From: Ariolimax columbianus | Lineage: Eukaryota > Mollusca > Gastropoda > Stylommatophora > Arionidae | Direction: 5' to 3' | Assembly: GCA_036924085.1 (NCBI GenBank) | Contig: JAVGWX010000005.1 | Location: 95,718,730 to 95,782,729, forward strand | Length of the DNA: 64,000 nucleotides | In this document: positions 1 to 10,079 of the stretch, piece after piece | Numbering within the stretch: position 1 is the stretch's first letter | Layout: each line of letters begins with the position of its first letter | Translations under genes and position numbers: made by a program | The notes under the pieces: model-generated | What the model saw: only the letters and a program-made list of their open reading frames with translations | Databases searched by the model: none | What the model was told of the DNA's origin: nothing

Positions 1-240
1 TTCACTTTCATCCAATCTCTCTGTTTCTCTGTCCCTCTTTGACAATGTCTTTTTCTCGTTGTGTCTAACTCTTTGTGAGTTTGTTTTTTTTGTTTTTGTA
101 TTTTCGTTGTCTCTCTTTCTCTGTCAATGTATCTATTTCTCTTGGTTAAACACATTCTGTCTCTTTTCTCTCCTTGTATATTCTCTTACTCAGTCGCTTC
201 ATCTCTAACTCTATCTCTATGAATCTCTATATACAATTAC
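1..240. repeat. CT-rich low-complexity tract
   Basis: The stretch is dominated by imperfect TCTC and TTTCTCTG words with no usable reading frame. It resembles the other pyrimidine-rich tracts at 1316-2117 and 8800-9080. No gene is visible in it. Confidence 0.7.
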
Positions 241-457
241 GTTTTTCTCAAATTGTTCATTAATCTACTGCAGTGTTATCCATCATCAAGTAGGTGACAT
301 TATCAAATCCATGCCAGTATGTGTTACCGTTATCCATATCAAATATTCCCGATCCGGAAACTTTTCTTTCATTGCCGTTAACACCAGCGTGACAACAACT
401 GTATCTACAAACAGGCCCTTGTAAGTTGGGGGTCTCTATGTTTGGTATCAGCTGTTT

Positions 458-985
458 CATTTCCGTAAACCCCAACATGACCAGAGCAGTAGAGCCCACT
501 CAACACTGACGGGTTGAGACCTCTGTGCCATCACCTCATTTATTTACGTAAGCCCCCAACATAACCAGGATAGTAGAGTCATACAAGACTGACGGGTTGA
601 GACCTCTGTGCCATCACCTCATTTATTTACGTAAACCCAAACATGACCAGGGTAGTACAGTCATACAAGACTAAGGAGTTGAGACCTCTGTGCCATCACC
701 TCATTTATTTCCGCAAACCCCAACACGACCAGGTTAGTAGAGTCATACAAGACTGACGGATTGAGACCTCTGTGTCATCACCTAATTTATTTCCGCAAAC
801 CCCAACACGACCAGGGTAGTAGAGTCACACAAGACTGAGGGTTTGAGACCTATGTGTCATCACCTCATTTATTTTCGCAAACCCCAACATGACCAGAGCA
901 GTTTGATCACTCAAGACTGACGGGCTTAGACCTCTGTGCTATCAGTTAATTTATTTCCGTAAACTCTAAAAAGACTAAGAGACTA
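458..985. repeat. 82-bp minisatellite, about six copies
   Basis: The words CATTTATTTMCGYAAACCCC and GAGACCTCTGTGCCATCACC recur with an 82-83 bp spacing: the GYAAACCC word starts near 466, 548, 631, 713, 795, 877 and 959. Copies differ by scattered substitutions, so the array is not freshly expanded. The period is not a multiple of three and stop codons occur, so it is not coding. Confidence 0.9.
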
Positions 986-1315
986 GATCCAACGCAGACC
1001 TTTAGCAATCTTGAGGGAGAATCATTGTCTGTTAATGACTCATGGCACCAAGGACTGGGACGAGAAACAACGACTGTCATAAGTAATGTTATTTCAGATA
1101 GTCATACCAGATTAGCAGTAACTGCTCCAAATACCCATTCTCATTCTAGAGGATAGTAGTATGTATGTTCTCTTCCACTCGGCTGCGACCCTGCCTCTTA
1201 CATTAGCAGGAACACAACTGTCTACCAGAACAATGTATGTGCGAGACACAACGTTAAATATGCCTGTGAAAACAATTCTCACAAAATTTAAATTATAGTT
1301 AGTTTCACCTATATA
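986..1315. other. Unannotated spacer
   Basis: I see no reading frame, repeat or recognisable element here, only moderately AT-rich single-copy-looking sequence between a minisatellite and a CT tract. Confidence 0.5.
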
Positions 1316-2071
1316 TCTTTCTCTCTCTCTCTGTGTCTCTCTCTCTTGGTTTGTTTCTCTGTCTTTCTCTATCTCTCTCTTTCTCTCTCTCTCGCTTTAT
1401 CTCTCTTGGTCTATTTGTCTCGCTCACTCTCGCTTCTTCTCACAAGATAATCTTTTTATATCTACTTACCCTCTAATTAATTGTTGTCACTCCCTTTTAC
1501 TGTTGTTTCTTTTGTCTTTCTATTTGTCTCTTCTTCCTCTTTCCCTCTCTCTCTCTCTCTTAATCTCTCTTTCGCTCTCTCAATTCTTTATTTTTTAACA
1601 CTCTCTAATGTCTCTCCTCTGGTGCCATATCGCTCGTTCTCCGTTATGTCTCCATTCTCGAATTGTCTCCCTAACTTCTATGTTCATCTCATTATTTCTC
1701 CAAATTTTCTTTCTTCAATCTTTCTCCCTCTCTTGATTCTCCTCTCTTTTATTTCTCTGTGTTCCTCTCTTTCTCTCTTCTGTTTTCTCTTTCGCTCATG
1801 TCTTTCCCCATTTATCGTGCCACTCATGTTAATCGTATCCTTCTCCGTTCTATCTTCTCTTTTCTTCCATTCTCTCTATCTTCTCCCCCTCTCTCTTCCT
1901 TCTTTTCTTCCTCACGCATACACATAAATTAGAAGCCCACAATCGTCCGTCTAACAACGATATTCCTTCTTTCTCTCTTTTTTATATCAATTTCCCTCTC
2001 TGCTCTCTCTCTCTTTCTCTCTCTCATACTCCTTTCTCTACCACGCCTCATCTCGCCTTCCCCTCTCTCTG

Positions 2072-2115
<44 letters not shown>

Positions 2116-2117
2116 AT
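1316..2117. repeat. Long CT-rich microsatellite-like tract
   Basis: About 800 bp are strongly pyrimidine-biased on the plus strand, with pure (CT)n runs near 1320-1400, 1545-1560 and 2075-2112. Open frames on both strands (Leu/Ser/Phe-rich on plus, Arg/Glu-rich on minus) are consequences of the composition and not genes. Confidence 0.85.
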
Positions 2118-2695
2118 AGAGCTCCATTACAAACCCCGGATTATCTAACCACTATGCGTGAATATATAAATATCCGGTAACTTCGTCCATTATCCTGCTA
2201 TTAACGCCATGACCTCTAACCCCGGAAGCCATATTTTCCCCAAGAGATTATAAAAACAAAGATCGGAAGAAATGTCAAAGAAAACGATATCACACACCCC
2301 TCCCCAATGGATGTGCAGGCACGATGTTCAACCACCTGCGTCATGAGCCTTGTGTTGGAAACATGACCAAATGGACTGAGTAACCACAGTCCCAGATGGC
2401 ACAGCGAGAGCGTTAACGAAGTCGTTTCCGGGTTGTACAAGAACAGATCAACTGTAATCACCAAATTTTGTAGTAAGAGACGATTAAAGAGGGTTGTGCG
2501 TTCTATGGCAAGCATAGCATAATGAAAGATAATGCAGTTACAGGCTTCCTGTAAAGGTGCCAGCTCCCATGCTTCACTTGGAACAAAAAGGTGAATCAAC
2601 ACTATCAACATGGTGATCGCTTTTGAAAGAAAAAGATCCCGTCACGCCATATGGTGTGAAATATGGTGTTAGGCCAATATTATTTTGTAACCGAC
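2118..2695. other. Unannotated sequence with an unrecognised minus-strand frame
   Basis: A 131-codon minus-strand frame (2216-2611) is hydrophobic and Cys/Leu-rich, but it shows no motif I recognise and has no splice context or homologous neighbour. It may be chance. Nothing else is evident in this stretch. Confidence 0.3.
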
Positions 2696-2696
2696 G

Positions 2697-2890
2697 GCAC
2701 TTAGTAGAGGATGTGGTCCGAATCACGCCTGCGGCCTTTACTTCCCGGACTGAACCGGTACCCATTTAAGGCTGGGTTGACCTGGGACCCATTGCGGCCT
2801 GAAAACCCATTTCGCCTCAACATGGGAATGAACCCAGGACAACTCAGAGGCGAATCCAGGGCGCTAACCACTGCACTACGCGGCATTTGA
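2697..2890 (-). mobile_element. tRNA-derived SINE
   Basis: Read on the minus strand, the element opens with a pol III A-box-like word, GTGCAGTGGTTAGCGC (2861-2878). About 30 bp later comes a B-box-like word, GGGTTCATTCCC (2824-2835), as in a tRNA promoter. Its body includes the word GGTACCCATTTA on the plus strand (2757-2768), which is also found in the SINE at 42955-43185. The flanks GGCACTT (near 2695) and GGCATTT (near 2882) could be a worn target-site duplication. SINEs are transcribed by RNA polymerase III and copied by LINE enzymes. The family name is unknown to me. Confidence 0.7.
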
Positions 2891-3083
2891 AATTACACCA
2901 TTTGAAAAATTGAGACGATCTATCGATGTTTGAAAGTCGTTTTTGGGTTGCTCTTTTCGGACGATGCCATCTACAGTTTGGTCAATTATGTGTTACCATC
3001 GTGATCCACGACCAATGTAGTCAGGTATCTCTGTCTTCTTCTTTTAATATCAAAGACTGCATTGTATTGCCTTTTGTATTGCT

Positions 3084-3262
3084 GTATCATATATGTGGTA
3101 TCCTGTCTAAAGGTTTTATTTTATTCCCGTATCATATATGTGGTATCCTGTCTAAAGGTTTTATTTTATTCCCGTATCATATATGTGGTATTGTGTCTAA
3201 AGGTTTTATTTTATTCCTGTATCATATATGGATATTGTTTCTAGATATTTATTTTATTTCTG
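3084..3262. repeat. 45-bp tandem repeat, about four copies
   Basis: The word GTATCATATATGTGGTAT starts at 3084, 3129 and 3174 and recurs in shorter form at 3219, an exact 45-bp period. Because 45 is divisible by three, a repeating 15-residue frame stays open across the array, but nothing else suggests coding. The copies decay toward the 3' end. Confidence 0.9.
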
Positions 3263-3294
3263 TATCGTATTTTGGATATATTTTCAATTTATTT

Positions 3295-3350
3295 ATTTTA
3301 TTTCCGCACAGCTGCAGTCATTTTCCAAGGTCACCACTTGGAGGAGGAAT
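3295..3350 (-). repeat. Possible fragment of a dispersed repeat
   Basis: The word TTTCCAAGGTCACCACTTGG followed by AGGAGGAATACGG resembles the core of the repeats at 30485-30760 and 30965-31300 (TTTCCAGGACCGCCACGTGG then AAGCGGAATATGG). Only about 40 bp align by eye, so membership is tentative. The rest of 3351-3694 shows nothing I can name. Confidence 0.35.
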
Positions 3351-3694
3351 ACGGTAATTATCAAATCGTATTTGCTAGCCTGATAGAAGCAGTCAATAGG
3401 CATCTGTCGGTTGTCACCTTATTCACTGTTGTATCTTCGATTTCAGGCGATGATTTAAATGGAAGATAACATCAAGAAATTAACGAGAGAAAAACTTGTC
3501 AGATAATTACAATCAATGTAAGTGGTAGAAGACGCCGGATATTTATTGAAGACGACCTTCAATGAAAAGATGGCACACATTCAGATCTGATCATATATGT
3601 AGAGGGTAAATGAACACCTTTCTGTGGTCCAACAGACAGTATCTGTTTAAGGATTCCATTGGGAATATCAACATGAAGTAGCATGTCATTCTCA

Positions 3695-4165
3695 GAACGT
3701 CGCTCCCATCACAATCCGTTTGAAACAAACTCGATCTCTTGCTAAATCTCCAGCCTGCTCGAGAGTCAGGCCCAAGCATTCCTTGACATGTTGGCTCGAG
3801 AGTCAGGCCCAAGCATTCTTTGACATGTTGGCTCGAGAGTCAGGCCCAAGCATTCCTTGACATGTTGGCTCGAGAGTCAGGCCAAAGCATTCCTTGACAT
3901 GTTGGTGCCATCACCTTCTTGGTCTGCCTATGTTTCTCTTGGCTGGTATCATAAGCTTCCATTACTGTTTTCTCAAGACTTGTGTGTTCATGGTGGATTT
4001 TATGAACCAGTCCACTCTATGTCCAATTCTTGTTGAATGTCTGAATTCTTCTATTTTTTGGTCGTAGGTATTCTGAATTTTTCTATAACATTTTGACTCA
4101 AAGAACTTAATTCTCTTCCTTGTGGTTTGCGTAACTGTCCATGTTTCGCAGGTGTGATATTACAG
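3695..4165 (-). mobile_element. Decayed RTE-like LINE 3' fragment
   Basis: This stretch aligns, word after word, with the C-terminal coding end of the RTE-like LINEs at 50961-51400 and 59067-59500 (for example CGTCGCTCCCATCACA near 3699, GGTGCCATC near 3905 and ATAACATTTTGACTC near 4085). In better-preserved copies the minus strand encodes the post-RT tail with an FGHIKRH motif and an Arg-rich GRGRPRRRW motif. Here the frame is broken many times and the 3' part has expanded into a 37-bp tandem array. It is a dead, old copy with no RT core. Confidence 0.75.
3757..3904. repeat. 37-bp minisatellite born inside a LINE
   Basis: GCTCGAGAGTCAGGCC begins at 3757, 3794, 3831 and 3868, an exact 37-bp period with four near-identical copies. 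The unit corresponds to one segment of the LINE coding tail (compare 51050-51090, GCCACTGTCATACTCAGGCA), so the repeat was generated from retrotransposon sequence after insertion. Confidence 0.88.
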
Positions 4166-4182
4166 AGGAAGAATAAACAAAG

Positions 4183-4318
4183 ACTGAAAGAGAGAGAGAG
4201 AGCAAGAGAGAGAGAGAGAGAGTGTGTGTATGTGTGTGTGTATGTTTGTGCGTATGTGTGTGTGCGTGAGTGCGCGCGCGTGTGTATGTGTGTGTTTGTG
4301 TGTGTGTGTGTGTGTTTT
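4183..4318. repeat. Compound (GA)n/(GT)n microsatellite
   Basis: A GA run (4190-4222) changes directly into GT/GC alternation (4222-4316). It lies just beyond the internal end of the LINE fragment at 3695-4165. Confidence 0.95.
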
Positions 4319-4469
4319 TTAACGTAGACGAGCAGAGCGAAAAAAACTGTCAATTCGACTGCTTTTGCTGGGGTAGTCGATGGGTTTTATTTAAGCTAAG
4401 AACTACAGACCTATACGCCACTGCTGCTGCCACGTCGTGTGCTGGATATTGTTTGTTTATTTCACCCTC

Positions 4470-4565
4470 AACAGAAAAACAACATATGCTGTACCGGGAA
4501 TTCGAACTTCTGCCCTCCTTGTCGGCAGGCAGACCTTGAAACCGTGCGGCCATGCGCTCCTCTGC
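4470..4565 (-). mobile_element. tRNA-like SINE head
   Basis: On the minus strand TGGCCGCACGG (about 4552-4542) fits a pol III A box and AGTTCGAATTCCC (4508-4496) fits a B box, spaced as in a tRNA. Folding is not tRNA-perfect, and no 3' body could be matched to the other SINEs in the window. It may be a SINE head or a decayed tRNA pseudogene. Confidence 0.5.
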
Positions 4566-4649
4566 AAGGCGAAAGATGCGATGTAAAGAGCGTCATCTTA
4601 TATTTAAAATATAATATTTGGTAATAACACATAAATATTTATAAACTAT

Positions 4650-5125
4650 CTTCTCTTATATATAGAGATCACACCAAATGCAAGACAGGCTGAGATATTT
4701 AGAACTTTCTTATAACTATGGAAACTCTCAGATAACAGAAAGATTAAGATATTTTTAACTTTACCATATATTTGATGAGCACTTCATTTGCAAGATACAT
4801 GGGTATATGTATAACTCTCTCTTTTATCTGGACACCACCTCAGAAACAAGACCCACTGGGATTTTTAGAATGGCATCTTATATCTGGAGACCATGTCAGA
4901 CACAAGACATGCTACGTTATTTAGAATGACATCTTCTATCTGGAGACCAATGTCAGACACACGACAATATAGGTTATTTAGAAGGACATCTTCTATCTGG
5001 AGACCATGTCAGACACAAGACATACTAGGATATTTATAACTCTCTCGTATATCTGGAGACCACGTTAGATACAAGAGAGACGATGATATTTAGAATGATA
5101 ACTTCTATCTTGAGACCAAATAAGA
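4650..5125. repeat. 56-57 bp degenerate minisatellite, about eight copies
   Basis: The word TATCTGGAGACC recurs near 4824, 4881, 4937, 4994, 5050 and 5106, with older, weaker copies upstream to about 4650. Each unit also holds GTCAGACACAAGACA-like and GATATTTAGAA-like words. The high divergence indicates an old array. Confidence 0.85.
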
Positions 5126-5257
5126 TACATGTTATATTGAAATAATTTAATCATAATTAAATATATGTAGTTGAGGGTCTGTGTAATGTAGGAGTTAATG
5201 ATACGGATCCCAGTTCAAACACGCATATATTGGGATTCAGCAAGTGATTGCATATAT

Positions 5258-5302
5258 AGGCGTAGGGGGGGGGGGCGGGGAGGGTGTGAGGGGGGGGGGG
5301 TG
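5258..5302. repeat. G-rich homopolymer run
   Basis: Two poly-G runs interrupted by C, A and TGTGA on the plus strand. Runs of this length can form G-quadruplexes and often vary in length or are misread. Confidence 0.85.
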
Positions 5303-5471
5303 GTAGACTATACCATCTGTAGTTTATTACAGATGGTCTTGGGTAGACCCATTTTTAAAATGTAAATTAAAATTAGAGATACTAATCCCTACGGTGTAAA
5401 ACACAGTGCAACGCATTTAGCCTTAGGAAACGACGCGAACCAAAATTCTTGTTCTTCTTCATCGTACGCAG

Positions 5472-5990
5472 TCAGACAGCAACCATTATTTTTTCGAAAA
5501 AAGCAGCGGTCATCCTGAGGCTGTCGACACTGCCATAGAGCTTGTCTAGTGCTGCCACTGGTGATGGCCACATCTGCCCTCTCTGATCCTCGTATGTCGG
5601 GCAGTTTTGCAGCAAATGCTCAGCGGTCATTTTCCCGGTACCACACGGGCATTCGTCAGTGCCACCTATCTTCAATTTGTTGAATAGGTGGTACCTCAGT
5701 CTATTGTGGCCAGTGCGAAGTCTGAAGACCTCGATCTGCTCTCTTCTGTTCAACTGGTAATAGGTATCGTTTTTTGTGTAGCCAGTATGTTCTGTTTCCC
5801 ATTTGGTCATGTATCTAGCTCTAATAAGCCGTTTTGACTCTTCGTATGTCATACTAGTATCTGGTTGTGGTAGTTTTGCGCCTTCTTTTGCCAGTCTGTC
5901 TGCCTCCTCGTTGCCTTGGATGTTGCAGTGGGATGGAACCCACTGCACCACTACCCTTTTTGGTGCGGACTGCTGGCATAGTTGACAGAG
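5472..5990 (-). pseudogene. LINE RNase H end and Cys/His C-terminus
   Basis: The block opens with VQWVPSHCNIQGNEEADRLA, carrying the RNase H His and last Asp. It continues through FRLRTGHNRLRYHLF and ends with a CPCGTGKMTAEHLLQNC motif (CxC, His, Cys) and a stop at 5472. This C-terminal Cys/His module follows RNase H in related elements; its nucleic-acid-binding role is inferred. The same block occurs, in diverged form, in both orientations inside each 8.1-kb unit further right. Confidence 0.85.
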
Positions 5991-6007
5991 TACTGCTCTT
6001 AAATCAT

Positions 6008-7030
6008 TTAGTTCAGTATTTTTCTTTTTAGTGCTGTGACTACGGCCAGAGCATCTGTAAGCAGGACTATATGGCTTTCATTCCTTTTACCTGTCGCCAT
6101 ATCTTCCACTGCCGCCCTCAGTGCCTCCGCCTCCGCTCTGAAATTGCTTGTGTATTTTCCAGTAGCGAATGAAAGTGTTATTTGCTTGCCATTTGGTAGG
6201 TTCAGAAATGCTCCTACCCCTCGGTTCTGTGTTGTGTTTGTTACAGAACCGTCGGTGTATGCATTGGTCCAGTCCATGCTTGGGTAGTTTGCCGTTATGT
6301 AACTCAGGATAGTATCTCTTCTTTCTTTTTCAGTCTGGCAGTTTTTGTTTCCAATAACTTGTATATTTTCTACCACCTCTGGAAATATATGCTGCCTCCA
6401 GGTAGGTTTTCGTACAGTAGGGATGGGCTTTGGAGTTGTTAGTGCGTTCATGGGATCTTCGTGCATCTTTGCTTTCGCTATTTCTGCAAAGTTTCTCCTC
6501 TTTAGTTTCTCATTTGCGAAATTGTTTAGTCTCTGGTGCATTGGATGGTCAGTCAGTCTTCTGAGTTTCTCTGATAGCTGCTGGGCTCTGCAGTCTCTTC
6601 TATCGGTCATGGATTGCAGTTTTGTAATCTTTTCAAGTTCTACAATTGGCGTTGACTTCATGCCTCCTGTTATAACTCTCATGGCTTGGTTTTGGAGTTT
6701 GCTAATTTTATCGAAGTTCGCCTTTGCTGCTGTTGTCCATGCCGCAATGCCATACTCGAGAACTGGTCTCACTCTTCCAGTGTACAGTTTATTTAGTATA
6801 CTTTCGTCTGCTCCCCAGCTTGTGCCAGCAAGTTTCCTCATGATTGCCATTCTTTCTCTGACTCTCATTCGGTTTCTCTCGATCTGACTTTTCCATGTCA
6901 TGCGCCGATCAAATGTGACTCCCAGGTAGTTTGGGTTGTCGTTTCGCTGCAGGTATTTGCCGTTAAGACTTAATTTGGTGTTTTGGGGATTTGTTTGATA
7001 GCGAGAATATTGTACATGTCGTTTTTTCAT
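6008..7030 (-). pseudogene. LINE RT thumb, connection and first RNase H half
   Basis: After a few shifted residues the block reads LGVTFDRRMTWKSQI and RPVLEYGIAAWTTAAK, the post-palm region of I/Jockey-type enzymes. It then reaches RNase H with AYTDGSV (first catalytic Asp, about 6270), NFRAEAEALRAA (Glu) and VLLTDALAVV (second Asp, about 6055). It runs off frame at 6008. Compared with the copy at 46380-46420, the plus strand lacks GGCT within TTTTTCTGGCTTTTTAG near 6022, a 4-bp deletion that explains the frame break. Confidence 0.82.
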
Positions 7031-7640
7031 CGTTTATTTTGACCAGCCATGAGTTCGCCCACTCTTCCAATGATGTTAGGGCCTGCTGCATCCGATTTCT
7101 TGCTATGGTGAGATTCTTTTCAGAGGTCCACATAGCCAGATCGTCTGCAAACATTGAGCTATGGACTCTTCTTGGTATATTCTCTGTTATATAATTTATA
7201 TACACCAGGAAGAGTGTGGGTGACAGTACTCCCCCTTGGGGTATTCCCTGCTCAAGTGTCACCTTTTTGCTCATCTGCCCTTGTACTTGAACTCTAACCG
7301 TTCTGTTTTTGAGGTAGTGACTGATCCATTTGTACATTTTCCCACAAACTTCACTTCTTCTTAGCTTGACTCTAAGTCCCCATTTCCAGACTTTGACAAA
7401 TGCCTTTTCTAGGTCCACCCAAACCGCAACTGTGTGTTTTTTCTCCTGGTAGGCATCTTCTATTTCCTGGGCTATGAGGAGGACCTGATCCTCAGTGGAT
7501 CTGTGCTGTCTAAAGCCTGCTTGCTGTGGAATTAGTATGTGTTTTTCTTCCAGATGCCACATCAGTCTGGTGTTTATCATACGTTCCATCAGTTTGCCTA
7601 CGCAGCTCAGTAGGCTGTTAGGCCTATATCCATATGAACC
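6963..7640 (-). pseudogene. LINE reverse transcriptase domain (broken)
   Basis: The translated block begins near 7640 with YRPNSLLSCVGKLMERMI, the fingers motif of non-LTR RTs. It continues through AGFRQHRSTEDQ, VDLEKAF (palm Asp), LEQGIPQGGVLSPTLF, and the catalytic FADDLAMW box near 7140. The Asp normally following LEKAF is Val here. The frame stops at 6963 after about 20 residues of a wrong frame; the correct continuation is in the next block, with about 65 bp of overlap, showing a frameshift near 6980-7030. It would have copied the element RNA at the target site, but no intact enzyme is encoded. Confidence 0.85.
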
Positions 7641-8159
7641 AAAATTCAAATATTGGGGAGTAAATATGGACAACAACCATTGTGAGATATCTGGTGGCAG
7701 CATATATTGTCTCTAAAGATTAAATCCAAATTGGTTTGTCAACTTTCATTGTTTGCAATGGACAGGATAGAAAACTAACACGTTTGTCCTACAAACACCA
7801 TCGAGTCTCCTCAACAGACCTCATAATCCTCTCAGCCCAGAGAATATCTTGCTGTGAGCTCGATAATTCTCAAAATCATTTAGTTATTGATCGCATTTTC
7901 CTGGGATGTCTTCCCAAAATCTAGGCCAAGCTGTCTCTCAATATCTCCTGAGATGGTTTTTTTAGGATTTCTATTTTGGTTCATCTTTTTCTGGCATTTT
8001 CCATTTAATAGATTATGAAAACACTACCACTGGTTGATGTCGTTGCTCTGTCAATAAGATCATAGAATCTCATTCTATTATCGAGGTGGTAGTATAGCGG
8101 AAGTGTGCAGGGTTTGGAGATAATAAGTTGGCTGAAGAACAAACAGATATAACTAAGCC
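7641..8159. other. Unannotated sequence upstream of LINE truncation
   Basis: The flank of the truncated LINE is AT-rich. I found no convincing target-site duplication, frame or repeat in it. Confidence 0.4.
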
Positions 8160-8540
8160 AAGGATAAGAAAGTTAGCGCTCTTGTAAAACAGAGGTAGAC
8201 CGTTTTAATAAAATTACATAACACATGCTTAATAAAATAAGTCTCTGGCAATGACAGTCACAAGAATCAATAACATTTATGTGTACGAAGCTAAAGCAAC
8301 TCTTTATATTGATTCGCTGCTCGTGAAATTCTTATATCTCAAAAAACGACAAACACAATCTACACGCACTTAAGCAATCAGCAACAACGCGATAAACAAC
8401 CACACCAGAAACAAACGGGAAACGCTAGATTAGTTAAGAAATTGGTCGCTGGTCGAACAGTTGCCATGACATCACATTGGTGCACAGTTTCAAGGGTTCT
8501 GGAATTTTTATAACGGACCCTGTCAATTGATGTCAGTAAT
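8160..8540 (+). repeat. Dispersed repeat related to 47300-47530
   Basis: The words ATTCGCTGCTCGTGAAATTC, GACACAATCTAC-like and ATAAACAACCACA occur here in the same order as in the 8.1-kb units (47325-47425, 55416-55516, 63516-63616). The spacing is similar and identity is roughly 70-80 percent by eye. No protein motif is visible. It is probably a fragment of an unclassified transposable element. Confidence 0.55.
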
Positions 8541-8728
8541 AATAATGGTCGCCTAGATATCTAAGCCCTGGCAATCGGTCGACCTCTACCATGTCCAGCT
8601 GCTGAGGCTTGTAGCCAAACCTCGACCAGTGCTGAAGTGTAGACTGTTATCTGTGGGAGCCATGTAGAATAGGGGTGGCCTCCTCCCACACCTCCAGCCG
8701 TCAGGTGGGAGACCATTGTCAGTGTAAA

Positions 8729-8802
<74 letters not shown>

Positions 8803-9080
8803 CCGCATCTCTCTGTCGCTCTCAATGTATCTCTATGTCACTCGCTCTCACTCTCTTTCGCTCTCTATTTTTCGCTCTCGCTCTGTCTGTCTCTATTTAT
8901 TTCTCTAATTCTTTGCAAATAAGATATCCATTTCTCCTTCTACCCCTCTTTCTCTCTCTCTCTCTCTCCCTCTCTCTCGCTTTTCACGGCAGTCCTTCTG
9001 TGCTTTCTCCTATTTCCCTGACTATCCGTCTCTGCCTTTCTCTCTCTCTCTCCTCTCTCTCTCTGCCTCCGCTATTAAAA
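8729..9080. repeat. (TA)n microsatellite followed by CT-rich tract
   Basis: About 70 bp of pure TA (8729-8798) run into a pyrimidine-rich tract with (CT)n blocks to 9065. Open frames are compositional. Confidence 0.9.
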
Positions 9081-10079
9081 CCACTAATCACGAGGATAAG
9101 AAATAGAAGAGCTGAAGAAGCCAAGATTTAAGATCCCTACATTCTTCCCACAGGAGGATATTGTCTGCTCGAGCCTGAGAAAGCTGAGAGGACACTGGCA
9201 GAGGGAGGGGGTGAGCCCTGAGGCATGAGAACGAACACGTGGCTAGGAGTGGTAAAAAGTGTACGTGAGAGTGAGCGCACAGAAAGAGACAGAGGGAGGG
9301 ATGGAAAAAGAGAGAGTGAAGGGAGAGAGAGAGAGAGAAAGAAAGAGAGAATTGCTTTATAATATGAGTGTATAATCATTTAGAGTTACGGGCCACATTT
9401 AAAATTTCGGAGATTCATGGGGTCAGAAATTCAATGAAAGTATCGATATACACACATCAACATAATAGCTTGATTAGAAAACATTTACATACATAATTAT
9501 TTTTTCTATGACGGTACTCTTCCATATAAATAAATTAAACTACCAATAAATGTACTTCGATTACTTAGAATTTGACATTCATAGATTAGACACAATTTGA
9601 ATAAGCTCCACCTCACGTCTTCGTCGCTAGAGGTAGAAACTCTGCATGGCATGAGATTATTGCGAACACTCTTATGCGAAAGGGGAAAGGCACAACTGTA
9701 ACTAATCTAGCAAGTTGACAAACAGTAAATTAGTGCTACAAACCCGTTAAAGTACTTTAAATGGACTGATCTGAACGGGTTAAGTACTTTACACGTTAAA
9801 GTACCACGGAACAGGCACGTGGTTGAAATAACAAGATTGAATATTGGTGGACCTGAATGCAAGGAGCCGGAAGTAAAATCATTTATGAACAAGCCTAAAA
9901 TACAAATTCTGGTAGATATTAGATGTAAATGGACAGATCATCAAAAAGACCGGCAGGAATTATGTACTGCTATGGCATGTGGTAGACACAGATAATATTT
10001 TTCTCTACATCCAGAGGCAGCAAAGTTCACTGTAGAAAAATAATACATTAGGGAAAGACTTTTGCGCCAATGCACTGAG
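9081..10079. other. GA-rich stretch and unannotated AT-rich sequence
   Basis: A purine-rich block lies at 9290-9352. Around 9740-9805 the words CCCGTTAAAGTACTTTA and GGTTAAGTACTTTACACG form short overlapping inverted repeats. Nothing else is recognisable before the LINE that starts near 10080. Confidence 0.4.

Larger units (their letters stand above)
5440..7640 (-). mobile_element. 5'-truncated I/Jockey-group LINE with RNase H
   Basis: Minus-strand frames give, in order, reverse transcriptase (7640-6990), connection region, RNase H (about 6290-5880) and a Cys/His-containing C-terminus (about 5660-5600), then a stop and a GAA-rich 3' tail (TACGATGAAGAAGAACAAGAA, 5475-5455). The same 3' end is found in the short copies at 45822-46442 and 46771-47079, whose tails are pure (GAA)n. 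Homology starts abruptly at a Tyr-Arg-Pro motif near 7640, so the endonuclease and 5' half are missing, which is the usual result of incomplete target-primed reverse transcription. At least two frameshifts separate the three readable blocks. RT plus RNase H in one LINE is typical of the I group; the exact clade is not settled here. Confidence 0.85.

Noticed and set aside
1481..2117. Ser/Leu/Phe-rich plus frame and Arg/Glu-rich minus frame
   Set aside because: Pure composition effect of a CT-rich tract.
2216..2611. 131-codon hydrophobic minus-strand frame as a membrane protein exon
   Set aside because: No recognised motif, no clear splice sites and ordinary base composition; chance cannot be excluded.
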